From the NCBI GenBank assembly GCA_043731355.1, contig JAYTJE010000054.1, positions 1 to 13,881 on the forward strand: a stretch of 13,881 nucleotides of DNA. The letters are read 5' to 3'. The position numbers and the translations under genes were made by a program. The notes below the pieces were generated by a model. That model was given only the letters and a program-made list of their open reading frames with translations, did not search any database and was not told where the DNA came from. This stretch comes from GWC2-56-14 sp043731355. Its GTDB lineage: Bacteria; Nitrospirota; UBA9217. The first letter of the stretch is position 1. Every line of letters begins with the position of its first letter. This document shows, piece by piece, positions 5,729-12,606 of the stretch.

Positions 5729-6487
5729 ATGAAGAAACAGTGGATCACGCAGAGCAACCGTGGAATCGCGCTTCTCGTCGTATTGCTGGTCACGGCGCTC
5801 CTGATCGCGCTCATTTTCGAGTTCGCCTACGGAACGCGCGTAAGTTTGCGGGGTGCGGTGAACTTCCGCAACAGCCAGCGGGCCTATTTTCTTGCGCGCT
5901 CGGGTGTGGCTATATTCACAAAGTTCAGTCAATTAAAGGACATGGTGCCTCAGGGGGAATGGGGCGTTGTCCCGATCATCAGCGCAGGCGACACCGAGGT
6001 CAGGATCAAGTGGGAAGATGAACGAGGCAAATTGAATGTCAATGACGTGCTCACGCTTGGCTGGGTCGAGGAGTTATTCACCCAGGAAGGGGTCAGCATA
6101 GCTGTCGTTGACCAGGTGAAGGAATTAAGAAGGACGGAAGGGCGGTTCAAGCTGCTGTCGGAGCTGCACAAGGTCATGTCTGATGAGGATTATAACAAGG
6201 TGGCGAGGTTTTTAACGGTGAGCTCGGACAGTAAGATCAACATAAATACCGCCTCCGAAGAGGTGCTGAACAGTGTTCTTACGAACAACAGGGTCGCGGT
6301 GGGCATGATCGTGAACAACAGAAAAGAGAAGCCTGTCGAGTCGCTGGATGCAGTCGGATTGAACCCGTCGGCCAACCCAAACCTTGTTACGGCGAACGGG
6401 GCGCTCATGGTCTATTCCTATGCAACCGTGGGGGGCTATACCAAACAGATCGAATCGATCGGCAATTCCTATTGGAGCGTCAAGTGA
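5729..6487 (+). CDS. gspK: Minor pseudopilin GspK (short form)
   Basis: GspK caps the pseudopilus tip. It has 252 residues, shorter than the roughly 300-330 usual for the family. The leader ends at G12 and the mature protein begins IALLV, so position +5 is Val and not Glu. Lack of Glu5 is the hallmark of GspK among pseudopilins. The long hydrophobic helix covers about residues 13-35. A helical SAM-like region is visible in the second half (VVDQVKELRRTEGRFKLLSEL, then INTASEEVLNSVL). Given the length, the inserted alpha domain is probably reduced. The ATG lies 5 bases after the gspJ stop; GAAGGA at 5708-5713 is 15 bases upstream, a poor spacing. The gene ends in a GTGA overlap with gspL. Confidence 0.93.
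   Translation: MKKQWITQSNRGIALLVVLLVTALLIALIFEFAYGTRVSLRGAVNFRNSQRAYFLARSGVAIFTKFSQLKDMVPQGEWGVVPIISAGDTEVRIKWEDERGKLNVNDVLTLGWVEELFTQEGVSIAVVDQVKELRRTEGRFKLLSELHKVMSDEDYNKVARFLTVSSDSKININTASEEVLNSVLTNNRVAVGMIVNNRKEKPVESLDAVGLNPSANPNLVTANGALMVYSYATVGGYTKQIESIGNSYWSVK
6474..6477 (+). promoter_or_regulatory. Ribosome binding site that decides the gspL start
   Basis: GGAG lies 6 bases before the GTG at 6484, which overlaps the gspK stop in the same GTGA arrangement as gspD/gspE. The alternative in-frame TTG at 6472 begins before this site and has no ribosome binding site of its own in range, so the GTG is preferred. Confidence 0.6.
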
Positions 6488-7809
6488 AGATCGTAGGACT
6501 GCACATAGAGCAGGCCCGGGTCTCGGGGTCGATCGTCGAGAGGGGATTCCGCAGCACGGAGCTGAAGGACTCATTCAACAGGTCCTTTAATTCTGAGGCG
6601 GAACTCATTGCGATCCTGAAGGAGCGCTCCCGCGACTGGGCAGGCGCAAAGATCGTTGTGTCCATCCCGGGAGAACGGTTCAGCCAGCGGTTGCTGCATT
6701 TTCCCTTCAATGACCGGAAGCGGCTGGAAAAGGCGCTGCCCTTTGAGCTTGAGGACATTCTGCCCTATCCTCTCGACGATGTCGTGATCGACCACCTGGT
6801 CGTGGGCGAGCTCGAAAAAGACGGCAAGGCAAAAGGCGAGACGCCGGTGCTCGGCATCATGCTGCCGAAGACCGTGCTGCGGCGGCAGCTCGAGGTTCTT
6901 GTTGCCGGAGGACTGGACCCGCAGGCGATCGTGCCTTCCTTTATCGGCCTTGGCGCTGTAGCGCGCATGGTCCCGACGAAAGGGACAGTGCTGCTCATCG
7001 TTGGCAACGATCTCTGCCTGAAAAACAACGAGACGGTGATCGCGTTCCGGAGTTTTTCCCCATCATCGGCAACGGGCGGCGCTGCTCACACGCTGAAGGC
7101 GCTTGAGATCGCCCATGGCGTACAGGTGGAAAAAGTGCTTGTGTTGGGCCGGGAAAACCCTGTGGGCTGGGCGGACCTCGGTATCGCTCTGGAGCAGGTG
7201 GTTCCGGAGTATAACGGCAGGAAGGTTGAAGAGCCGGTGAGCCTCGGTCTTGCCCTGTCCGGAGAGATCAACTTCCGGAAGGACGAGTACGCTTACCGGC
7301 TTGCCGATGAAGGGACGCGGAAAAGAAAACGCACGCTCATTATTGCCGGTGTCCTGGCTGCTCTGCTGGCGATCACCAACCTCGGGGTCAAGTTCACGAT
7401 GGTGCAGTCGGGCTATGGCAAACTGGACCGCGAGATCAAGGGAATTTATCAGCAGCTCTTTCCCCAGGAACCGATGCCGGGTGATCCGGTGCGCTTTCTG
7501 CGCGACAAGCTTATGAATGCGAGAAAACAGTTCGGCGTGCTCGGTTCGGGAAGTTCGGCGCTCGACGCGATGCGGGCGGTCACGGAAGGGATCCCGAAAG
7601 AGGTGCGCGTGACCTTCAGCGAGTTCAACCTGGAGGGCGACCGGCTGAAGCTCCAGGGCGATGCGCCTTCTTTCGAGTCCGTGGACAAGATCAAGGCCGA
7701 ATTGCAGAAAGTTCCGTCCTTCGGCGAGGTGACGGTCCTGGACACGCGCATGGGCGTGGACAGCAAGGTCAAGTTCCGGCTCGACATCAAGATCAAGCAG
7801 GCGACATGA
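6484..7809 (+). CDS. gspL: Type II secretion platform protein GspL
   Basis: GspL is a bitopic inner-membrane protein that ties the GspE ATPase to GspM and the platform. From the GTG at 6484 it has 441 residues. The cytoplasmic part (about 1-280) has the actin-like PilM/GspL layout, beginning VKIVGLHIEQ, with the conserved ALPFELEDILPYPLDD segment near residues 80-96. A basic stretch (RKRKR) precedes a single membrane helix at about 284-303. The periplasmic part is a ferredoxin-like domain ending in VKFRLDIKIKQAT. The NFRKDEYAYR motif before the membrane helix corresponds to the end of the cytoplasmic domain in this family. Order between K and M confirms the assignment. An upstream TTG start would add only four residues. 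Confidence 0.92.
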   Translation: MKIVGLHIEQARVSGSIVERGFRSTELKDSFNRSFNSEAELIAILKERSRDWAGAKIVVSIPGERFSQRLLHFPFNDRKRLEKALPFELEDILPYPLDDVVIDHLVVGELEKDGKAKGETPVLGIMLPKTVLRRQLEVLVAGGLDPQAIVPSFIGLGAVARMVPTKGTVLLIVGNDLCLKNNETVIAFRSFSPSSATGGAAHTLKALEIAHGVQVEKVLVLGRENPVGWADLGIALEQVVPEYNGRKVEEPVSLGLALSGEINFRKDEYAYRLADEGTRKRKRTLIIAGVLAALLAITNLGVKFTMVQSGYGKLDREIKGIYQQLFPQEPMPGDPVRFLRDKLMNARKQFGVLGSGSSALDAMRAVTEGIPKEVRVTFSEFNLEGDRLKLQGDAPSFESVDKIKAELQKVPSFGEVTVLDTRMGVDSKVKFRLDIKIKQAT

Positions 7810-7822
7810 ATGAAGGACTTCT

Positions 7823-8323
7823 ATGAGCCTTGAACCGAAAGATAAAAAAACGCTCATCATCGGCGGTGTCGCGGCACTGGTCATCGTGCTCTATGCCTAT
7901 GTCCTGTCGCCGCTGACCGACGACCTGGCGCGCAAACGCGGCCTTCTTCCCAAAAAAGAACAGGACCTGGTCGAGATGCAGGGTCTGCGCGACCAGTACC
8001 GGGAGATGCAGCTGCGGCTGAAGCAGGCCCAGGATGCAGCGTCGAAGCGCGGCCCGTTGCTGACGGAGATCGAGAACCTGACGAAACGGGCAAATCTCCA
8101 AAGCAAGATCGTGTCGCTCAAGCCGCAGTCGGGTGTGCAGGCCGGCGGGGTTACGGAAAGCATCGTCGAGATCAAGCTCGACAATATAACGCTCTATGAT
8201 ATCGTGAACTATGTGTATCTGATCGAGAAGGACACGCTGCGCATCAAGAAACTGTATTTTAAGCCCCGGTTCGATAACCCGAAGCTTCTGAACGCGACCA
8301 TACTTGTTTCCAGCGCAGGGTAG
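7823..8323 (+). CDS. gspM: Type II secretion platform protein GspM
   Basis: GspM is a small bitopic inner-membrane protein that binds GspL and stabilises the platform. It has 166 residues, the usual size. A short cytoplasmic tail (MSLEPKDKK) precedes one membrane helix at about residues 10-28, then a charged, probably coiled-coil segment (about 35-95) and a C-terminal ferredoxin-like domain (about 100-165). GAAGGA at 7812-7817 with 5-base spacing supports the ATG at 7823; the gap to gspL is 13 bases. Sequence conservation in GspM is low, so the call rests mainly on topology and on position between gspL and gspN. Confidence 0.88.
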   Translation: MSLEPKDKKTLIIGGVAALVIVLYAYVLSPLTDDLARKRGLLPKKEQDLVEMQGLRDQYREMQLRLKQAQDAASKRGPLLTEIENLTKRANLQSKIVSLKPQSGVQAGGVTESIVEIKLDNITLYDIVNYVYLIEKDTLRIKKLYFKPRFDNPKLLNATILVSSAG

Positions 8324-8326
8324 CCG

Positions 8327-9160
8327 ATGATGCCTGATAAAAGAACGATCATCCGGAGACTGCTGTTCGCCTGCTATTTTGTGGCGGCGTTCCTCATTTT
8401 TCTTCTTTTGCAGTTCCCCTTCGACCGGATCAAATCACGGATCGAATCGGAGGTCAGGCTGCGCACTCCCTACGAGCTTGCCATCGCGCGGATCTCGCCG
8501 CGGTTCTTTAACACCGTGGTGCTTTCCGACGTGGTGGTGTCGGATAAAACCGGCAAGGTCCTGTTCGAAAGTCCGGCGATCAGGACCACGATATCGCTCT
8601 TCGGCCTGGTCCGCGGTCTTTCCGCGCTCAGCATGAAGGCGTCGGCGTACAACGGAGAGCTTCTGGTCAAGTCGCAGCAGGGGCCCGGCAGGCAGTATCT
8701 TTTTATCGACGCCAGCGGGCTCGATATCAATACCTATCCGCTGCTGAAAGAAGCGGGGGTCCACGTTACCGGCAAGCTCGGAGGAAACTTCGAGATGAAC
8801 AATGATTCCGGCAAGGGCCGGCTCTGGATCAAAGGCGTCACCTCGCGGGACCTCACGGTCAAAGGGTTCAAAATACCGGACCTCGATTTTGAGCAATGCT
8901 GGCTCGAAGCCGAAGTGAAGGGCGACCGGCTGCTGGTGAAAAAACTGGAGCTGGACGGCAAGGAGCTCAAGATCAGGGCCACGGGGGACCTGGCGCTGCG
9001 CGACCGGGGAATGATGAACCTTATGGTGAAGCTGAAGCTGTCCGAGCGGATGGCGCAGGAGCAGTCCTGGATCATTGCCATGCTCAAGAACAAGGACGCG
9101 GAGGGATATTATCAGTTCACGCTTGGCGGGACCCTTGCGGAACCGATGCCCCGCTTCTAA
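8327..9160 (+). CDS. gspN: Type II secretion accessory protein GspN
   Basis: This 277-residue protein has one N-terminal membrane helix (about residues 12-30) and a long periplasmic part rich in beta strands, resembling the AsmA-like GspN found at the end of T2SS operons in Leptospira and deltaproteobacterial lineages. Visible features are an early segment IESEVRLRTPYELAIARISPRF and a C-terminal FTLGGTLAEPMPRF, where the TLGGTL(x)EP pattern is typical of AsmA/GspN C-termini. Its role in secretion is poorly understood and is not needed in all T2SS. It starts 3 bases after the gspM stop; ATG 8330 is an alternative that removes one Met. It is the last gene before the terminator. Identity comes from position and architecture. 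Confidence 0.82.
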   Translation: MMPDKRTIIRRLLFACYFVAAFLIFLLLQFPFDRIKSRIESEVRLRTPYELAIARISPRFFNTVVLSDVVVSDKTGKVLFESPAIRTTISLFGLVRGLSALSMKASAYNGELLVKSQQGPGRQYLFIDASGLDINTYPLLKEAGVHVTGKLGGNFEMNNDSGKGRLWIKGVTSRDLTVKGFKIPDLDFEQCWLEAEVKGDRLLVKKLELDGKELKIRATGDLALRDRGMMNLMVKLKLSERMAQEQSWIIAMLKNKDAEGYYQFTLGGTLAEPMPRF

Positions 9161-9184
9161 GCGCCGCCGTTCTTCCCGACAAGA

Positions 9185-9228
9185 AAAAAGGCAGCCGGCG
9201 ATACTTGCCGACTGCCTTTTTATTTTTT
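9185..9228. terminator. Bidirectional intrinsic terminator after gspN
   Basis: A 15-base arm (9185-9199) pairs with 9207-9221, with one mismatch, around the 7-base loop GATACTT. The stem core is GGCAG-CGGC with A/T-rich ends. On the plus strand it runs into TTTTTATTTTTT (9217-9228); on the minus strand it runs into TTTTTTCTT (9182-9190). It lies 24 bases after the gspN stop, so it should end the gsp operon. On the other strand it starts right at the stop codon of the minus-strand remnant. Confidence 0.93.
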
Positions 9229-9429
9229 CGCTTCCAGTCCGCTGAAGCGGATGGGACCACCCGGCGGCAGGGCCCTCGTTTTATTGATCGCCGCGGAATC
9301 CTGGGCTTGAACAAGCGCGTCGAGCTGGTTGATCCTGTCCCCTTTATCCTGAAGGCCCACAATGGCAGCATACGGCAATCCGTGCTGTTTGTCCGTTCCC
9401 GGTGATACCCTGAAAATACCCCTGTCGGG
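9220..9429 (-). pseudogene. Minus-strand coding remnant, C-terminal end of an unknown protein
   Basis: On the minus strand a frame is open from just after a TAG (9430-9432) to a TAA at 9220-9222, 69 codons. The last 45 or so residues read like a real soluble protein tail: GLQDKGDRINQLDALVQAQD, then SAAINKTRALPPGGPIRF and SGLEAKK. Codon choice resembles that of the neighbours, and the TAA sits directly on the bidirectional terminator, as expected for a genuine gene end. No ATG is present. GTG (9358-9360) and TTG (9376-9378) are possible starts but neither has a ribosome binding site. The best reading is the degraded 3' end of a gene that once pointed toward the terminator; a tiny intact gene is possible. 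The family is not recognised. Confidence 0.4.
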
Positions 9430-9486
9430 CTATTGAACGACCCGCTCGCCTAAGTTATATTCAAACGGTAAAATTGTGAAAGCGGT

Positions 9487-9515
9487 ATGTTTTTCGGTTA
9501 ACGCTATGATATACT
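9487..9515 (+). promoter_or_regulatory. Possible promoter of the hybrid kinase
   Basis: The region 9430-9548 is much more AT-rich than its surroundings. TATACT (9510-9515) and the overlapping TATGAT (9505-9510) are good -10 candidates. Only weak -35 candidates are found (ATGTTT at 9487-9492, 17 bases before TATACT). A start near 9522 would give a leader of about 35 bases containing the AGAAGG site. The assignment is tentative. Confidence 0.35.
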
Positions 9516-9543
9516 TTAGCTCATTGTCTCCCCTCACTATGAT

Positions 9544-9549
9544 AGAAGG
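9544..9549 (+). promoter_or_regulatory. Ribosome binding site that decides the kinase start
   Basis: AGAAGG ends 8 bases before the ATG at 9558. A GTG at 9549 is in frame and would add MSG, but its first base is the last base of this site and no other site lies upstream, so the ATG is preferred. Confidence 0.65.
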
Positions 9550-9557
9550 TGTCAGGC

Positions 9558-12515
9558 ATGTATCGTCTTGAAATAATCGGCTATCCTCTTTTAGTCAGCG
9601 CGGCCGTGGAATTTCTGCTCGGCCTCTCGCTGCTCCGGGACAATCCCCGCAATAGTTCGGTGAACCGGTCCGTTGGCGTGTTTTCCCTGTTTACCGCATG
9701 CTTTACCCTGATCACCGGCCTGATGTACGTCCTTGCGTCTTTTGGCCGCGATATTACGCCCCTTGCCCGCGCCAACTGGGTCGGCTGGCTCATGTTGCCC
9801 GCCGCCATTCAGGTCCTTTGCTATATGCGGGATGAGAACAGCAAGGCTGCCCGCGTCGCCGGTTATGTCCTCTACCCGTTCTGGATCGCGGTTCTCTGCA
9901 TCAGCGTGTCAACGGACCTGATCGAGAGCGGCAATTACACGTTGCTTCCGTACGTTGACCGGTCCGGTCCTCTCGGCAAGCCTCTCCGGGCCATCGGGGT
10001 CGCCCAGCTCGTTTGGGTGATCTATGAGCTGTTCCGTCTTCGACGGGAGGCCCGCGGGCTTAAACGGTCCCAGTTGAACTATTTCACGAACGGCATGCTG
10101 ATCTTCACTGTGGGAGGAATGTATATTTCCGGCGTCCTTCCCCTGCTCGGCGGGGTTACGTTGGAGCCCGGCCTTGGTTCCTACTTTGGTCTTCCCTGGG
10201 TTGCCCTGACCTATTACGCCATAACGCGCCATCGATTGTTCGATCTGCGGCTGGCTGTTTCCCGCGCTATCACTATCCTGCTGCTGACGGTCCTGTTCTC
10301 GGGCGTTCATATTGCTTTTTTCCTGACCTTCAAGCCGTTGCTGGGGGACGTCCTGGCGATCATGCTGTCCTTGTTCCTTATGGGGTCCGTTTTTTTCGGG
10401 ACCTCTTTTAACCGGAACATCCAGCATTGGATCCAGCGCCTGGTCGTCAAGGACCATTATGACTATCAACTGCTGCTGAAAGAGTCCGCCCGCGCCATGG
10501 TCACGATCCTGGACCTTGACGGACTGCTTGCCTACATTATCGGCAATATCAAAAAAAGCCTCGAAACCGAGGATATTTGCCTGTACCTGAAGGGCGAAGC
10601 CGGGCAGTATACGCTCCGGCTCGGCAGCGGACTGCACGTGGAGACCGCCAGGCTCCTCCCGATGGACGAGTCGCTGATCAACGTGCTCCAGAAGGCAGGG
10701 CGGGCGGTCGTCCCGGATGAGCTGCGGGAGGTCCTGCCTGCCGACGAGTTTTCCCGGTTGGAGGAATACATGAAGGCCATTGGCGCTGAAGTGATCATTC
10801 CCCTGTTCTCCAAGGGGCACGTACAGGGCTTCCTGACCCTGGGGCAAAAGGGAAACCGTGCGTCTTATGTGCAGAGCGATTTTGACGTTCTGGAATCCCT
10901 GGCAAGCCAGGCGGCGGTGGCGATCGACAACGCCCGGCTGTATGAAGAAGCCAGGCGCGCCAAACAGTCGTTCAAGGAGAGCCAGGCCAGGCTGCAGAAC
11001 CTCATCGACACCACGAGCGACTGGGTCTGGGAGATGGACGACCGGGGCGTGTATACCTATGTGAGCCCGCGGATACGCGACATCCTCGGGTACGAACCGG
11101 CCGAAGTGCTCGGCAAAACCTTCTTCGATTTCATGCCGAGGGACGAGGCCCGGCGCGCGGCTGACAACTTTATTTCACTGACGCGCAGGCAGCAGCCGTT
11201 CGCGGTCTTGCAGAACACGAATCTCCGGAAGGACGGCAGCCGGGTGATCATCGAGACGAGCGGGGCGCCCTTTTTCGGCCAGGACGGCCGGTTTTGCGGC
11301 TACCGGGGCATCGACCGCGACGTGACGGAGCGCAGCAACCTGGAGAAACGTCTGCGCTATTCGCAGAAGATGGAGGCGATCGGCGCCCTGGCCGGCGGCG
11401 TGGCGCATGACTTCAACAATATCCTGACCGTCATCGTCGGATATGCGAATCTCCTCCAGCTGAACCTGGGAAAGAACGATCCCGAGCAGGAACACGTGGA
11501 CCAGATCCTCGCGGCAACGGAACGGGCGGCGAACCTGATCCAGAGCCTGCTTGCCGTCGGGAAAAAACAGGTGTTCAGTCTGAAGCCCACGAGTCCGAAC
11601 GAACTGGTCGGGCGGATGAAGAAGCTGCTGAAAGCGATGGTCAACGATGCGGTGGAGCTGCGCATTCGCAGCGCCGGCATTGCCCCGTCCGTCATGGCGG
11701 ACGCCAGCCAGCTCGAGCGCGTCATTATCAACCTGGTGGCGAATGCGCGGGATGCTATGCCCCGGGGCGGGGTGGTCACGGTGCAAGCCGGGGCTGCGGT
11801 TGTGGACAATGAGTTCCTGAACACACATGGCTTCGGGGAAACAGGGAAGTACGCCGTGATCACCGTGGAGGACACGGGCATCGGCATGGACGAGGAAACC
11901 CGCGCGAAGATCTTCGAGCCCTTTTTCACTACCAAAGGCTTCGAGAAAGGCACCGGCTTCGGACTGTCCATAGCCTACGAGATCGTCAAACAGCATAACG
12001 GCTATCTTCTCGTGGCGAGCGCGCCGGGAAAAGGCGCGACCTTCTCGATCTACCTGCCGGCCATGGCGGAAAAAACGTCCCTGCCGAAAACTGAAATGAG
12101 GGCCTTTCCGCTGGGAGGCAGCGAGACCGTGCTTATTGCGGACAACGAGGCCGATATCAGAAAATTTACGCGCGCGGTGCTTGAAGGGTTCGGGTACTCG
12201 GTGATCGAGGCTGTGGACGGCGAAGATGCGGTGGCGCAATTCCGGGAGCACGCCGCGGAAATCAAGCTCGTGATCCTGGACATCATCATGCCGAAACTGA
12301 GCGGCGTGGAAGCCGGCCATGCCATCAGCCTTATCAATCCCGGGATCAAGGTGCTGTTTACGAGCGGCTATCCCGAGGAAGTGATCCAGAAAAAAGGCGT
12401 CGTCAGCTCCGGAGTGAATTTTCTGATCAAGCCCGTTGCGCCCGTGGAGCTGCTCCAGAAGGTGCGCGACATCATGGCCCCGACCGCTGCCGTCACGACC
12501 TCCTCCCTGAACTGA
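9558..12515 (+). CDS. Membrane-bound hybrid sensor histidine kinase (GAF-PAS-HisKA-HATPase-REC)
   Basis: This is a 985-residue two-component sensor with a built-in receiver. The first ~285 residues hold about nine hydrophobic segments: a seven-helix sensor block of the histidine-kinase N-terminal 7TM type (about 6-220) and two further helices (about 235-285). Next come a GAF domain (about 305-460, ending QAAVAIDNARLYEEA), a short coiled linker, a PAS domain (about 478-595, LIDTTSDWVWEMDDRG onward), HisKA with the phospho-acceptor H617 in GGVAHDFNNIL, and HATPase with N729 (NLVANARDAM), the G1 box DTGIG at 772-776, FEPFFTTK and the G2 box GTGFGL at 798-803. The receiver (about 855-975) has D862/N863, phospho-acceptor D908 and K958. 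All catalytic residues are present. The signal and the output partner are unknown; no response regulator lies beside it in the window. Its own promoter-like region and the terminator upstream suggest it is not part of the gsp operon. Confidence 0.93.
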   Translation: MYRLEIIGYPLLVSAAVEFLLGLSLLRDNPRNSSVNRSVGVFSLFTACFTLITGLMYVLASFGRDITPLARANWVGWLMLPAAIQVLCYMRDENSKAARVAGYVLYPFWIAVLCISVSTDLIESGNYTLLPYVDRSGPLGKPLRAIGVAQLVWVIYELFRLRREARGLKRSQLNYFTNGMLIFTVGGMYISGVLPLLGGVTLEPGLGSYFGLPWVALTYYAITRHRLFDLRLAVSRAITILLLTVLFSGVHIAFFLTFKPLLGDVLAIMLSLFLMGSVFFGTSFNRNIQHWIQRLVVKDHYDYQLLLKESARAMVTILDLDGLLAYIIGNIKKSLETEDICLYLKGEAGQYTLRLGSGLHVETARLLPMDESLINVLQKAGRAVVPDELREVLPADEFSRLEEYMKAIGAEVIIPLFSKGHVQGFLTLGQKGNRASYVQSDFDVLESLASQAAVAIDNARLYEEARRAKQSFKESQARLQNLIDTTSDWVWEMDDRGVYTYVSPRIRDILGYEPAEVLGKTFFDFMPRDEARRAADNFISLTRRQQPFAVLQNTNLRKDGSRVIIETSGAPFFGQDGRFCGYRGIDRDVTERSNLEKRLRYSQKMEAIGALAGGVAHDFNNILTVIVGYANLLQLNLGKNDPEQEHVDQILAATERAANLIQSLLAVGKKQVFSLKPTSPNELVGRMKKLLKAMVNDAVELRIRSAGIAPSVMADASQLERVIINLVANARDAMPRGGVVTVQAGAAVVDNEFLNTHGFGETGKYAVITVEDTGIGMDEETRAKIFEPFFTTKGFEKGTGFGLSIAYEIVKQHNGYLLVASAPGKGATFSIYLPAMAEKTSLPKTEMRAFPLGGSETVLIADNEADIRKFTRAVLEGFGYSVIEAVDGEDAVAQFREHAAEIKLVILDIIMPKLSGVEAGHAISLINPGIKVLFTSGYPEEVIQKKGVVSSGVNFLIKPVAPVELLQKVRDIMAPTAAVTTSSLN

Positions 12516-12568
12516 GCGCGATCCGGCGGCCCCTCCCGCAGTCCTCGCCGCACTTTTCCAGAATGCGT

Positions 12569-12597
12569 TTGACAATCCACGGATGAACCACTAAAAT
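12569..12597 (+). promoter_or_regulatory. Sigma-70 type promoter of radA
   Basis: A perfect TTGACA -35 box (12569-12574) is separated by exactly 17 bases from TAAAAT (12592-12597), one change from the consensus TATAAT. Transcription would start about 7 bases downstream, near 12604-12605, only 2-3 bases before the radA ATG at 12607. No ribosome binding site lies between the -10 box and the ATG, so the mRNA would be leaderless or nearly so. Confidence 0.75.
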
Positions 12598-12606
12598 GCC
12601 TCCACG

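Noticed and set aside
9238..9251. Perfect 6-bp inverted repeat TCCGCT-GA-AGCGGA
   Set aside because: It is short and lies within the minus-strand coding remnant, where codons explain it. No regulator or paired site is nearby.
9474..9510. TTGTGA with TATGAT as the kinase promoter
   Set aside because: The spacer would be 25 bases, outside the range for sigma-70 promoters.
9549..9557. GGTGTCAGGC before the kinase as a further copy of the GGCGTCA heptamer
   Set aside because: There is only one partial unit and no tandem copy, so chance is the simpler explanation.
12524..12550. Possible terminator after the kinase gene (CGGCG...CGCCG)
   Set aside because: The stem is only 5 bp with a loop of about 17 bases, and the following T-run is short and interrupted.
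11175..12575. 466-codon open frame on the minus strand over the kinase
   Set aside because: It is antisense to the HisKA, HATPase and receiver domains, whose motifs are intact on the plus strand. The translation has no recognisable domain.
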